This document shows positions 11,401 to 21,051 of a stretch of DNA of 64,000 nucleotides, piece after piece. The DNA is from Dactylorhiza incarnata. Lineage: Eukaryota > Streptophyta > Magnoliopsida > Asparagales > Orchidaceae. The notes beneath the pieces are model-generated. The model was not told the DNA's origin and ran no database searches. It worked only from the letters and a program-made list of their open reading frames with translations. The position numbers were made by a program, and so were the translations under genes. Within the stretch, counting starts at the first letter, position 1, and each line of letters starts with the position of its first letter. Location: positions 10,125,001 through 10,189,000 of the forward strand of contig JAWHQI010000028.1 in the NCBI GenBank assembly GCA_033032865.1. Reading direction: 5' to 3'.

Positions 11401-11696
11401 TGAGTGGATTACATGATGTCCTCCACGTCTCTGTGTTGAGGAAAGCTCTGGTGGAGCCGAGCGTCATAGTCGAAGCGGCGACGGTGCCGGTGATGGAGGA
11501 TTTGGGGACGAGGGTTCGTCCGGTTGGCGTGGAGGATTCGGAAGTCCGACAGTTGCGCAACAAGGAAGTCAAACTTGTAAAGGTGCGATGGGACAACTGC
11601 GGGCAAGACGAATTCTCTTGGGAGCGTGAGCAAGCGATGCGAGAGGATTTCCCGGAACTTTTTGCTCCAGGTATGCTTTATGAATTTCTTGTTTAA
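11400..11696 (+). pseudogene. Tekay integrase C-terminus with chromodomain-like region
   Basis: Frame 3 carries the end of integrase (SVLRKALVEP) and a CHROMO-type tail: QLRNKEVKLVKVRW, then FSWEREQAMREDFPELF. This is the targeting module of chromoviruses. It is in a different frame from the upstream integrase, so a frameshift separates them. Its sequence order matches the 96-base tail of Tekay copy 1 at the left edge of the window. Confidence 0.8.
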
Positions 11697-11723
11697 ATTC
11701 TGAAATTTCGAGGACGAAATTCT

Positions 11724-11740
11724 TTTAAGGGGGGTGGAGT
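11724..11740 (+). other. Polypurine tract of Tekay copy 2
   Basis: TTTAAGGGGGGTGGAGT lies directly before the 3' LTR and would prime plus-strand synthesis. The preceding ATTTCGAGGACGAAATTC is the usual chromovirus end motif. Confidence 0.8.
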
Positions 11741-13798
11741 TGTAACACCCCAAAAATCGTAGTCCAGCGAGGTAGGCGGAGTGGTAGCGTCGCGCTCGGA
11801 ATAGGCTGAAAATTCCGTAGCAGGTTCTTTGCGCACGCTCACTGGCCTCCTTCGCGCACGACTAGTGGTCATGCGCCTGATCGTGCGTTAATTCACAAGG
11901 GTTGAAGGTCGGCTGATCGTGTAGCGCACGATCAGGGGATGTTGGCCGCGCATGTTCACTGACCGTGCGGCGCTGCTCGTGCGCACTGTTTATTCTGCTC
12001 CGCGAAAAGTGACGGGGAAGATGATCCGGCCATCCAAAAATGTTGGGATTTGATCCAACGGCTGCGATGGATGGCTGGGGGGTTTTAGGGCTTAGTATAG
12101 GAGTTACACCCTCATTATTTCCAAGACTTTCTCTCTCCTAGGTTGGAGAAAGGAGGAGGAGGCAAGGAGGAAGAAGAAGGGGAATCCGCCATTGCCGGAG
12201 CTTCGGAGCTCCGTTCGCCGATCCGAGACCGGCAACGCGTAGAGGGCGTCGAGGCGCTTCTTCTCCACCGTTTGTTTGCAAGCTTCTCATGGCTAGGAGG
12301 AGATCTCAAAAGGTAATGACATTTCTCCTCCCGGTCTTTAGGATGCGTGCATGGCATCCCTTTAATTTCTGTATTTTGGCACCGGATCCATCGAGTGAGA
12401 GGGATCCGGGTCACCTTGGTTCAAAAGGAACCATCGGGTTGATTGAGTCCGTCCCCGACATGATTTGCACTAGAGATCCGCTCCGTTAGCGGATTAGGCA
12501 TTGTGGGTGAAGCCGGATTTGCGACCGTTGGTCCGATACGGTGATGTTGTTCGACGCGCATTTTAGGGATTTTGCTAGAAATCCGATTACGACGAAAACG
12601 TCATTCTGATGCCCTTGTATTTTCGTATGAGAACGAATGTTGGTTTGTGGGCGGGGAAATATTGTGCGTGAGTTATGGCCGTGATGCCCGTTTGTATTGT
12701 GAAGGTGCGGAATTGTCTCGATGTCGGCTGGCCAGCCCGTGATATTGCAAGTAATGTGTGGAGGGTGTCCCGACGAGACAAATCCCCCCATTCTGTATTG
12801 ATTATAGTGACATTTATGAGAATGGTTGTGATTGATGGTGGCAAGAACAGGTGGAGTTCTTAGCCATGGGCTACAATGCCCTTTGGGGGAACTGATGAGT
12901 ACCCTATGATTGTGGCAAGAACATGTGAGGTTCTTGGCCATGGGCCCGGTGGTGCCCGTTGGGGTAGTGATGAATTGAATACCCTGTGGTTGATGTTTGT
13001 GGTGGCAAGAACATGTGGAGTTTCTTGGCCATGGGCCCGGTGGTGCCCGTTGGGGTAGTGACGAATACCCTTTGGTTTGGATGGTATGGATGATGTATGA
13101 TGATGTGCTAGATTCATACGCTTTAGGGTGCCTTGGGTGAAACCTGGGTTTGCATTCATTTTGCATTGGTAGGCCCCTTTTATTTATCTTCTCAACATAG
13201 AAACGTGGATGCTGTTTGTGACACTCACACCTATTTTTATGTTGTTTCCTTTCATGTACATGTGCATATGAAGTGCTGACTTGCAGGGTGAAGTAGTTCC
13301 CCGGGGTCCGCTAGGACGGCCGGGAGGAGGGATGTTGTTACACTGTTTGTGGTCAGCCATAGCTGACCCTCGTTTAACGCTCTTTGTGATTTGGTTGCAG
13401 GGCAAGAATCGCAGGCTGGACCCAGCGCGCCGGCCAAAAAGGCCTAAAGCCTCACGAAGTGCTTAGTTGTTTTTCTGCATTACTTTCTTCGTACTTTGTT
13501 ATATCCGGCTTGCATGCCGAGGTAGTTTAGGAAAAACTATCTTTCCCCTTTTGTTGGGATGTCTTATTAGTATTGAATGTTTGATGATTTGGACGTTGGT
13601 TTTTGTAAGGCCTTAAGGCCAGTTGGACTCCTTTGTACTGTGGACAATCTCAGTGGTTTTGGTTTGTTTCCGCTGTATTCTCTGAGTTTTGAGGTTTGGT
13701 AGTTAATATCATCTTTTAATACCAAAGCTGTGGCGGTTATATGCTGTGGGGTCCCGGCCGGACCCATATTATATGGTCATTACAGGGGAGGTGTTACA
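11741..13798 (+). repeat. 3' LTR of Tekay copy 2 (2058 bp)
   Basis: Partner of 5676-7733, with the palindrome cluster at 11828-11987. The long minus-strand open frame 12486-13166 is an LTR by-product with no family resemblance. Confidence 0.95.
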
Positions 13799-13995
13799 CA
13801 TGAGGTCCACTCGCCTGATGCACGGGCGAGTGCACCATGAGTTCCACTCGCCCGGTGCATGGGAGTGGTCCTCGTGGACCACTTGCCCAGTGCATGGGAG
13901 TGGTCCTCGTGGACCACTCTCCCGGCAGAGGTGTGTGGACCCTATGGTCTGCTCGCTTGGTTTAGGGGCAAGGACCTCGAGGACCATTCGCCCAT
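13799..13995. repeat. Right part of GAGTGGACC palindrome array (antisense promoter)
   Basis: After the duplicated CATGA the array resumes: GGTCCACTCGCC, GGGCGAGTGCACC, TTCCACTCGCCC, GTGGTCC/GGACCAC pairs. It belongs to Tat element A and continues 5618-5675 across the Tekay insertion. Confidence 0.75.
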
Positions 13996-14275
13996 GCTTC
14001 CCCCTAACCCCATTCCTCTACCTCATCTAGAGGGCGCCCATCTAAGGCCTCTGCCCCTCATCCTCTGATACACTACCCCGGCATCGTGTCGCTTACCCTG
14101 GCATTTAATTATCAAACACACGACGACCAGCAAAGCACGAATGAAAGAAAGCAACGAAGCATTATAATAGAAGCTGAGCAAGGTAAAAGCATCCGGTCGC
14201 AAGGTGGACTGAACCACCATGCAAGGCTAATCCCTATTATTACATAGCATGTAGAAAATCACAAATAAAAGCCGA

Positions 14276-15241
14276 TCAGCGTGGCGTCCACTTCCAGAAA
14301 CCCTGATCCTGGGTGCATGACGTCACCCCATGCATAGACCCGATGCATTCCTTCACTGCAGCAACCACCTCGCTCACAGTGTGAACAGTAGCCTCCACCC
14401 GACGTATGTGGTCCGCGAGTGGCGCAGCTATGCCTGCGGACACAAGCTGGACCTCCCCCCTTAACAGATTGAGCTCGTTTTCCAACCTCTCAATCCGCCG
14501 CTCCAGCGCGCAGGAGGGTCAGCTCCGACAGACCATCTTCCCTCTCGCAGCTCGAGAAGAAAGGCCTCCTGCCTCCGCACCGTATCGGCCAAATGATTCA
14601 GATGCTCGAGGACGTTGGTTGGTCCTCGGCAGGTTCCTCAACCATAGTAGGGGAGATGAGTGCTGGGGAGACCTCCCTCCGGATTGACTAACTCGTCGAG
14701 GTCTTGTCCCCTCCTGCAAAAGTATAGCATTAGACGCCGAAGCACTCAACCCAATAGAGACTCTCGCAGTAACATTACCTTGCGAATCCTCGATCCCTTG
14801 TCTTTTCGAGGAAGGGTTGTCGTGGGAAGTTGAGATGGCAGCAGGATCCTGAACAAGAGCGGCGGGGCTTGCTCGAACGCCCGAGCCTGACGTTTCTATC
14901 ACACTGCTGGTCCCCTCAGGGTGGCTCGAAATAAGTTGTTAGCATTCAAGAAGCATGTCTCAGTTAGCGCGGTACAACAACGGAAAGGAAAGCAAAGATG
15001 AGGAATGAGTCGATACCCCGTCTAGCTCCAGATCCCGGACAAAGTCGGTCACCCCGTGGGAGGATTACAATGCCACCTCTTTCACCAGGTCGGGTTGGAG
15101 TTTCTTCCGCGGTGATCAAACCGTCGATCGAGTAGGGGAGGGCGAAAGACCGCTAACCATGGCCCTGAGCTCTGCCAGGTCATTCTTGTCCCTCCCAGCA
15201 AGGGCTTTGAAACGGGCTCTGAAGTCGCAAGGAGGGTCCAT
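14276..15241 (-). pseudogene. Antisense gene A of Tat element A
   Basis: An ATG at 15241 opens MDPPCDFRARFKALAG, rich in charged residues (KNDLAELRAMV), and stops near 15116. The frame then recovers (LQPDLVKEVAL, stop, GVTDFVRDLELDG) and meets a GT donor-like site. Further open stretches are 14902-14519 (VIETSGSGVRAS, Ser/Arg-rich) and 14485-14276, which is leucine-zipper-like (ENELNLLRGEVQLVSAG) and ends FWKWTPR. This suggests a multi-exon antisense gene with a coiled-coil end, broken by two stops. I do not recognise the protein family. Position between the internal region and the 3' LTR, in antisense, fits the extra ORFs known in Tat elements. Confidence 0.5.
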
Positions 15242-15310
15242 CCAACTCGAAGGAAGGGGGGAGGGAGAGCTCTCAGGGATGGTGCTCTCCTCACCTCCCC
15301 CTTTCGAGGC

Positions 15311-15324
15311 TTTTTATAGCCGCC
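15311..15324 (-). promoter_or_regulatory. TATA box of antisense gene A
   Basis: The minus strand reads GGCTATAAAAAGCC, itself palindromic at the edges, about 70 bp upstream of the ATG at 15241 and about 110 bp inside the 3' LTR. This makes a second independent antisense promoter in the same element. Confidence 0.55.
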
Positions 15325-15545
15325 TTGCGTGGCCCTCAGTAGATCCCCCCAAGACCCCACTTGACTCGTCAAATAGGTGGGTTGGACTTTCTTTCCGAGC
15401 ATAAAATAAGCTCGAAAAGAGCGGGGATTGTGTATAACCCTCATATTTTCCGATCGATGTGGCCTAGCGCAGATAGGGGGCGTAGCGGACCGAACCATCG
15501 GAGGTCGTGAAATATCAAAAAGAGAAGGCCGGGGGCAAGCTTTCT

Positions 15546-15770
15546 TGGGCGAGCGGACCTTGGGTCCACTCGCCCGAGTGGGGGGGGGGGGGGCGAGTGG
15601 ACCTTGAGTTCACTCGCCTAATGCAGGGAGTGAGTGTACTCAAGGTCCACTCGCCCCTAAGCCTGCAGGCGAGTGGACCTGTTGTCCACTCGCCCGGGCA
15701 GCTCGGCGAGTGGCTCTAAGGTCCACTCGCCCAGTAGGGCGAGTGGACCATAAGGTCCACTCACCTGGAT
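15546..15770. repeat. Palindrome array, arms GCGAGTGGACC / GGTCCACTCGC
   Basis: About five palindromes have conserved 9-12-bp arms, 3-4-bp variable spacers (TTG, TTGA, TGTT, ATAA) and linkers of about 10-20 bp. A G14 run lies at 15580-15593. The array ends about 160 bp before the TATA box. Confidence 0.9.
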
Positions 15771-15928
15771 CAGGTGGTGGACATTGGTCCACCCATCGGA
15801 CCCACAACAAGTGCGCAGTGGACGTCTCATCCTCCACTCAACCCCCCCTCTCGATTCGACCATCCAGGTTCGTGGTTGAGCTGCGGATAGCAGAATTTTG
15901 TCTATCCGCAGCCCAATTCTGGGAAGTC

Positions 15929-15936
15929 TATAAATA
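15929..15936 (+). promoter_or_regulatory. TATA box of Tat LTR
   Basis: TATAAATA sits in GTCTATAAATAGACC, flanked by a small palindrome. The same box is at 33249-33256 and 48287-48296 (minus) in element B. Confidence 0.75.
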
Positions 15937-16293
15937 GACCCCCATGGGCACCTTGGGAAGGGATGTTGATACCCCCTCCCTCGCGTGAATATTGTGAGCA
16001 AGCACTACCCCTCCCCTCCATCTGTCATTGAAGGTGGACGGTGAGTTGATCCTTAGTGCCCTCCAAGGTGCCCAGGCTCAACATTGGCTTGATAGGGGAA
16101 GTTCCTTGTGAGCTTCCGGGTATGTGGTGGGACCTCCACGCTGCAGCTTAAGGGGTTCTTTTGTGGACTTAGGTGTTCTTCAAGGGTAAGGTTCTTCGGT
16201 TCTTGGTGACTGGTCAATGGTTCTATCTCGGGTCAAGTAAGGGTTAGCTGCATCTCCCTTTTGAACGTCGAGACCAGTTCTCAGGTTTCAACA

Positions 16294-17411
16294 ATATAAG
16301 ACTTCTGGAGATTTCTCAAATTTTGAGTTTAATGAAGTAAATAACTACTAAGCACGCAACCTAAGGAGCGATCGTGCCTTCCTTAATCCAAGAAATGGTG
16401 TAAATCATTTGCAAATCAACAAGCAAATTGAGAAAATTTCTTTTAAAATACCTAAATTCGTGGCGACATTAGTTGTAGAAAGAGTTTTACATACAATTAT
16501 GGTGGTGTGATACTTATTGCCTTAACAAAGTATATTCCTAGATTCTCTACCATCTTAACTCAATTTTTGTAACATACTATTAGTAATTATTTTCTCGGTT
16601 AAAGATTCGATTAATAAACTCATGAAGAGTTCAAGAGAGAACCGACACGAATTATGAATTTAGTGTATGCTTAAGTCGGATATGGATTGGATTGGAGTGG
16701 AACTTGTCAATAGGTCCTCGTGATCTTAAGAGATGAACAAAATATAAATAATCCCATGTGAGGTGTGGTATCATAGATTTCCATCCTCAATTCAGAGACG
16801 ATGATTTACAAAATTGTCGGGACAAACAGTGTAATATCATTGGTCGAACAAATACTTGAATTTAGTCAAATTGATAGAAACATATGGTTGTCAAGCTAGT
16901 TGCTTGGGACAAATATATCGCATCATAGGATATGTGAATTGGAATCAGGTCCCTGTAAGTTATAGTTATAGCTGGGATTTCTGCATTTCAGGGCATTCGA
17001 AGGTTATTTACATATGGTTTACTCTATAAAGAATCAAGCCCTTTCAAATTTGAATTATTCATTATATTGGAAACTTGCGGATTAAAATAAGGTAACATAT
17101 TGTCAAATAAGATAGAGTAATTGCAGAACTTTATACTATGTAGACTAGAGGACACGTAGTGATATTCATGATGTTTGAACAATTACGAATAATTTGCTAT
17201 GGCATGACATTAGAAGTATAATAACCCCGGAAAATTTGAAATTGGCGGACGATTTATTGAAGATGTATACTTTATGTATGATCCTTCAATTATGAATGTG
17301 ATAGCATAAAGAACCAGTGCACATATGTTTAATGACATTATAGTCACCATTAGGAAGATTCGTGACTATGAGGAACAATTTTTTTATTATCAAATGTATA
17401 TACGATGAAAT
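16294..17411. other. AT-rich non-coding stretch, unassigned
   Basis: No open frame with a recognisable domain, no clear repeat. It may be decayed internal sequence of the chromovirus whose integrase remnant appears at 18935, but nothing here proves that. Confidence 0.5.
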
Positions 17412-17882
17412 TGTTGGGTTTTCTCTACCCCTAACAGGATGACATATCGAATATGCGTAGCGGAAACAAAAACAAGAACAACCCAAAAGAGACTAACGGA
17501 TCTTGCGGTTTTCATGATTCAAGAGAATAAGCAAATCGCAATACAAAGTACCTTTGCGGGATTGAGTCAACACTCAACCAAGGTGCTCCAAACAGAAATC
17601 CAAGATCTGCCTTTGAGTTCTTCAAGAATCGAAATGGATCGATCCCTCTGTAGAAGTCCACACAAGCAAAAGGAGAACCCTAGCTTCTTGTCGTACAAGA
17701 ACTAGGTCGGAGAAGGAAGCTCTCAACGTCCCCACGGACTCCTAGGTCTGATCCAGGGGAGGCGGCGACCGACGGCGGCGAACGGGAAGAACGAGAGGCC
17801 CTCGCGCAGAACGGTTCCGGTCGGCTATTTTCGTCTGAATCGCGAAAATATTAAGTCCATCGTAAACCTAAAATCGCATGCC

Positions 17883-17890
17883 CTTTTATA
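17883..17890 (-). promoter_or_regulatory. TATA box of the solo LTR
   Basis: The minus strand reads TAGTATAAAAGGGC, directly downstream of the palindrome array. Confidence 0.7.
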
Positions 17891-17944
17891 CTAAAATGCA
17901 TAAATCAGGCTATCCGCAGACCAGAGGAAAAATAGAACATTTCT

Positions 17945-18275
17945 GTCCAGATTTACATTCGCCGAATTCGACTAAACAAAATAACCGAATTCGACTCAGA
18001 TTCGGCGAAACCATTTTGACAAATTCGTCTATATAAATTCAGCTATATCATTTCGTCGAAACCATTTCGTCGAACTGACATATTTTGGCTAAACCCTTTA
18101 GTCGAATCTATTACAATTCGGTTAATCACATTAGCCGAATCTCATTAGTCGAAAACATAATTCGGTCAATCACATTAGCCGAATCTCATAGTCGAAAACA
18201 ACATAATTCGGTTAATCACATTAGCCGAAATTGACACAGTTCGGTTAAACCCTTTAGCCGAATTTGTCTTTTTTA
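17945..18275. repeat. Palindrome array, arms TTCGGTTAA / TTAGCCGAA
   Basis: Repeated TTCGGTTAA-TCACA-TTAGCCGAA modules with related ATTCGAC/GTCGAAT half-sites. The array lies in the U3 of the solo LTR and ends about 60 bp upstream of its minus-strand TATA box. Confidence 0.85.
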
Positions 18276-18497
18276 AACCCATTCGTTTATTCCCTTTAAA
18301 CGATTTCCCGTTGAGAAATTCTCAACTTAATTCCAAGCAGTCACAGGATTGGTCCTCCACTCATATCCAATATGAGTAAGGCCAACACAATCCTTTCTCC
18401 AAACGCTTTTATGTGCGACCCTATAGGCTCATATTGCGTTGGTAGTAAGGCTAACTGTTGATTGCTTTGAGATCACCTCAGAAACTCCAACAGAAAT

Positions 18498-18934
18498 TAC
18501 ACGAGAATTAATGGGTTTTTATGAGATCTTCCTTATGATGAAATCGACTCATTACAAATCTTACTTTTTGAAGATATTTTACCCTTATACCTTCTAAATA
18601 AAACTGCGTGTGGAAAACTGATTGGGATTCATTTTATAAATTTCAATATTAATAGTTATTGTTTAATTTAAACTCAAAAGATTCACGGGTACGACCTCTT
18701 GAATTTTAAGGATGATGGACCGCTTAACAATGTCATAAGTCTCATTAAATAAGTTTAGGTAAATCATATGGTTGTGTTGATTGTTTACTCAAGCATACCC
18801 GAAGGAATAAGAGTCTGATCATATGGAGAAAAAATTATAAAGTCATTGTCCATACACACAAACGAGAGTTTTAATTATTGAGGAAATTGTGATAACTGGG
18901 ACATACTGGCATACATATACGTCTTGGATACTGG
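18498..18934. other. Unassigned AT-rich stretch
   Basis: I see no gene, palindrome array or terminal repeat. It leads into the chromovirus integrase remnant. Confidence 0.4.
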
Positions 18935-19529
18935 GAATCACTGGGAGCGGTTGTTGACTTTGATCAAGCTCTCCTACAACAACAACCACCAGACAAGTAT
19001 TGGTATGACTCCCTATGAGTGTCTATATGGGAGGAAGTGCCTGACGCCGCTATCTTGGGTCCAAGATGAGGGTCCGAGGGTACTGGGATCATAGTACATA
19101 GACGATATGAACACACTAGTTTGGATGATCCGTGACCGGATGCTGGAGGCTTAGAGCCGGTATGCTAAGCATTACAATACTAGGCATCAGAATGTGGAAT
19201 TACAAGATGGAGACATATTTTTCTTAACGATATGTCTGGTGCATTGTGTCTCGCGAATGTGAGGACAGAAGAAGCTCAGTCCTCAAATTATGAGGCCTTA
19301 AATGATCCTAGAAGCCGGTCGACCCCATGGCATATAGGCTGGAGCTGCCATAAGAGTTCGCAAACCTACGCAACATCTTTCATATCTACTCACATAGGGA
19401 TCCTTACCTCGCCTAGAGAAACATATTGCATCAACTTTGGGCCCGATAGCATCCAAAAGATCAGTCCGTTTGGAGCCAGTCCATATCGATGAAACCGTCG
19501 TCAGACTCCTACGGAAGATAAAGGTCCCC
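18935..19529 (+). pseudogene. Decayed chromovirus integrase C-terminus
   Basis: Read on the plus strand, LIKLSYNNNHQTSIGMTPYE and CLYGRKCLTPLSW match the region after the DDE core of Tekay-like integrases; compare SFQASIKMAPYEALYGRKC at about 11030-11090. Stops follow at the expected VLGS and MLEA positions. Then come SRYAKHYNTRHQNVELQDGD and HIDETVVRLLRKIKV, the connection toward the chromodomain. Many stops and frameshifts show an old copy. It ends exactly where the Athila LTR begins (19530), so Athila appears to be inserted in it. Confidence 0.75.
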
Positions 19530-21027
19530 TGATGAGTTGTATTTATGCGTATTTTAATTATAGTATTTAGTTTAGTTTTAATTTAAAATTGCAAATATTA
19601 TTTATATTTTAGTTTAAAATCACTTCTTTTATAATTTCTATTCTAAATGTAGTTTTACTTTTTGTTTTGCAGATTTTCTGGTGTTTTTGGACAAACTCCA
19701 TAGTACACGCCCTCAGTCACGCCCGTGACCAAGGGCGTGTAACCTAAAGATCTGCGTTTGACAAAAACCAAGTTGAGTTCGACGAATCCATTGCTACACC
19801 GCAAGTCACGCCCCAGGTCACGCCCGTGACCCAGAGTCACGCCCGTGACAAAGGGCATGTAAACATAGAATCTTCCCAGCGGGCTGCCGTCGAGACGTGG
19901 AGATGCTGTCGAGGAGTTGACCCAAGTCATGCTTTGACCAAAGAGTCACGCCTGTGACTTCCCGTGTGATCCCTACTCCCTGCCGCGCCGAATTCAAGCC
20001 CATGCCGCATTGATGGAGTTGACCCAGTCACGCCCGTGGCCAATAGGTCACGCCCATGACTTTTCACGCGTGATCTCTTTTTGCTGCAGTGCCGCACTCA
20101 AGCCCACGCCGCATTGATGAAGCCGCCTAAGTACACGCCCGTGACCAAAGTTACATGGGCGTGTAATATCCTTTTTCGCGACACTATCACACAGGACCCA
20201 TGCCGATGTCGCAGCCGTGCAGAACAAGTATTACACGCCCTAGGTCACGCCCGTGACCGATGGCGTGTAACCTGGAAATTTTTCCTATAAATTCAGAGGC
20301 TCTACTCCAACATTCCAGTCCCTTCCCACTGCCCATTTGGGATCTTCTTGTACAAATTTTTCTTATTTCCATGTTTATGCTTAGTTTTTAATTAATGCAA
20401 TTTTCTTTGTTTAATTTCTTGGAATTTCATTTCATGCAAGTTAGCCTAGTTTTATTTCAATGCAATGTAACTTGGTTTAATTTCATGTATCTCTCTTTTT
20501 ATGTAATGAAAATTTAAGCTTCCTTTAATTTTTGCAAATTCTCTTTCTTCCTCTTAATTTAGTCTTGTCTTCTTTATTTTATTTTTGTTGTTCTCTTTTT
20601 AGTTAGTTTTAATTACGCTTCCCTTATCAAATTTTATTTCCGATAAAATAATAGTTAGCTTTCTCGAAGTAGAAGTACTCGACAGCACCGAGTTTAAATA
20701 CGACCTTGATATTCTCTGTAAAATATCCTATGCTATACGGGATAAGGTACACTTGCCTTTTTGGATGAGTAGTTTGGATTATATTAACAAAAACTTGCAA
20801 AAACTTTCTCCTTTACTTTTTTTAAATATTTAGAGAATTCGGCTCCGCCGCCGCGGCGTAAACGTCGATATTCTGAAAAAGGAAAGACTATTACTTTTAT
20901 CATCTCGATAGGTAGGATAATGGTTAGTTCCTCGAAGTAGGATTACTGGCGAGACGCCTCGAACACGCCCGTCGAATTCTTGTCGCATCGCAGAAAGGAT
21001 TTTGCAAAACTTAAATTTTTATCATCA
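19530..21027 (+). repeat. Athila-type 5' LTR (1498 bp)
   Basis: Starts TGATGAGTTG and ends TTATCATCA. It is followed after 6 bases by an Athila-type primer site. U3 carries a GTCACGCCCGTGAC palindrome array (19704-20273), then TATAAATT at 20286-20293, then a long AT-rich R-U5. Confidence 0.8.
19704..20273. repeat. Palindrome array, core GTCACGCCCGTGAC with outer TTACACGCCC / GGGCGTGTAA
   Basis: At least six nested palindromes, for example around 19704-19741, 19802-19866 and 20232-20272. An inner GGTCACG...CGTGACC pair is bracketed by an outer TACACGCC...GGCGTGTA pair. The last one ends 13 bp before the TATA box. The minus-strand Athila LTR has the same motif at 49765-50190. Confidence 0.9.
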
Positions 21028-21033
21028 AGTTTT

Positions 21034-21051
21034 TGGCGCCGTTGCTGGGGA
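21034..21051 (+). other. Athila primer binding site
   Basis: TGGCGCCGTTGCTGGGGA is the PBS typical of Athila elements (tRNA-Asp type). Four minus-strand copies with small changes occur in the chimeric array. Confidence 0.85.

Larger units (their letters stand above)
5676..13798 (+). mobile_element. Complete but defective Tekay/Del chromovirus (Tekay copy 2, 8123 bp)
   Basis: Two 2058-bp LTRs begin TGTAACACCCC and end GTGTTACA. They are flanked by the perfect 5-bp target duplication CATGA (5671-5675 and 13799-13803). A TGGTATCAGAG primer site follows the 5' LTR and a purine tract precedes the 3' LTR. Internal order is gag remnant, protease, reverse transcriptase, degraded RNase H, integrase, chromodomain, as in Ty3/gypsy chromoviruses. 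The internal region (about 4.0 kb) is short because most of gag and part of RNase H are gone. The insertion lies in the antisense promoter array of Tat element A. Confidence 0.95.
2213..16293 (+). mobile_element. Tat/Retand-like Ty3-gypsy element A, 3' portion (interrupted by Tekay copy 2)
   Basis: Order: 169-bp array, 79-bp array, antisense gene B, palindromic promoter (split at 5675/13799 by Tekay copy 2), antisense gene A, polypurine stretch, 3' LTR. Assignment to Tat rests on three points. The LTR matches those of element B (32890-48856), whose gag-protease is Tat-like. Tandem arrays in the region before the 3' LTR are known from this lineage. Antisense extra ORFs between pol and the 3' LTR are also known from it. 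The gag-pol part, if present, lies left of the window. Confidence 0.75.
15431..16293 (+). repeat. 3' LTR of Tat element A (863 bp)
   Basis: Starts TGTATAACCCTCATATTTTC and ends AGGTTTCAACA. Both ends match the LTRs of element B in reverse. Upstream is GAAAAGAGCGGGGATTG, the likely polypurine tract. The LTR holds a palindrome array, TATAAATA at 15929-15936, and the R-U5 region. Confidence 0.9.
17412..18492 (-). mobile_element. Solo LTR, probably Ty1/copia (1081 bp), duplication GAAAT
   Basis: Ends TGTTGGG...CCAACA, flanked by GAAAT on both sides (17407-17411 and 18493-18497). No internal region adjoins it, so it is a solo LTR, which usually forms by recombination between two LTRs. The minus strand is the sense strand: U3 with TTCGG palindromes (about 18275-17950), then TATAAAAG at 17890-17883, then a leader-like GC-rich stretch and U5. 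Confidence 0.85.

Noticed and set aside
12486..13166. Long minus-strand open frame (226 codons) in the Tekay 3' LTR
   Set aside because: It lies wholly in an LTR, is broken in the 5' LTR copy, and shows no domain, only low-complexity and repeat-derived residues.
14023..14220. Minus-strand 65-codon frame downstream of antisense gene A
   Set aside because: No resemblance to a known domain and no link to the gene A frames; treated as chance.
15546..15770. Regular repeats with conserved arms and variable centres, superficially CRISPR-like
   Set aside because: They lie inside LTR promoters of plant retrotransposons, the variable parts are only 3-4 bp plus short linkers, and there are no cas genes.
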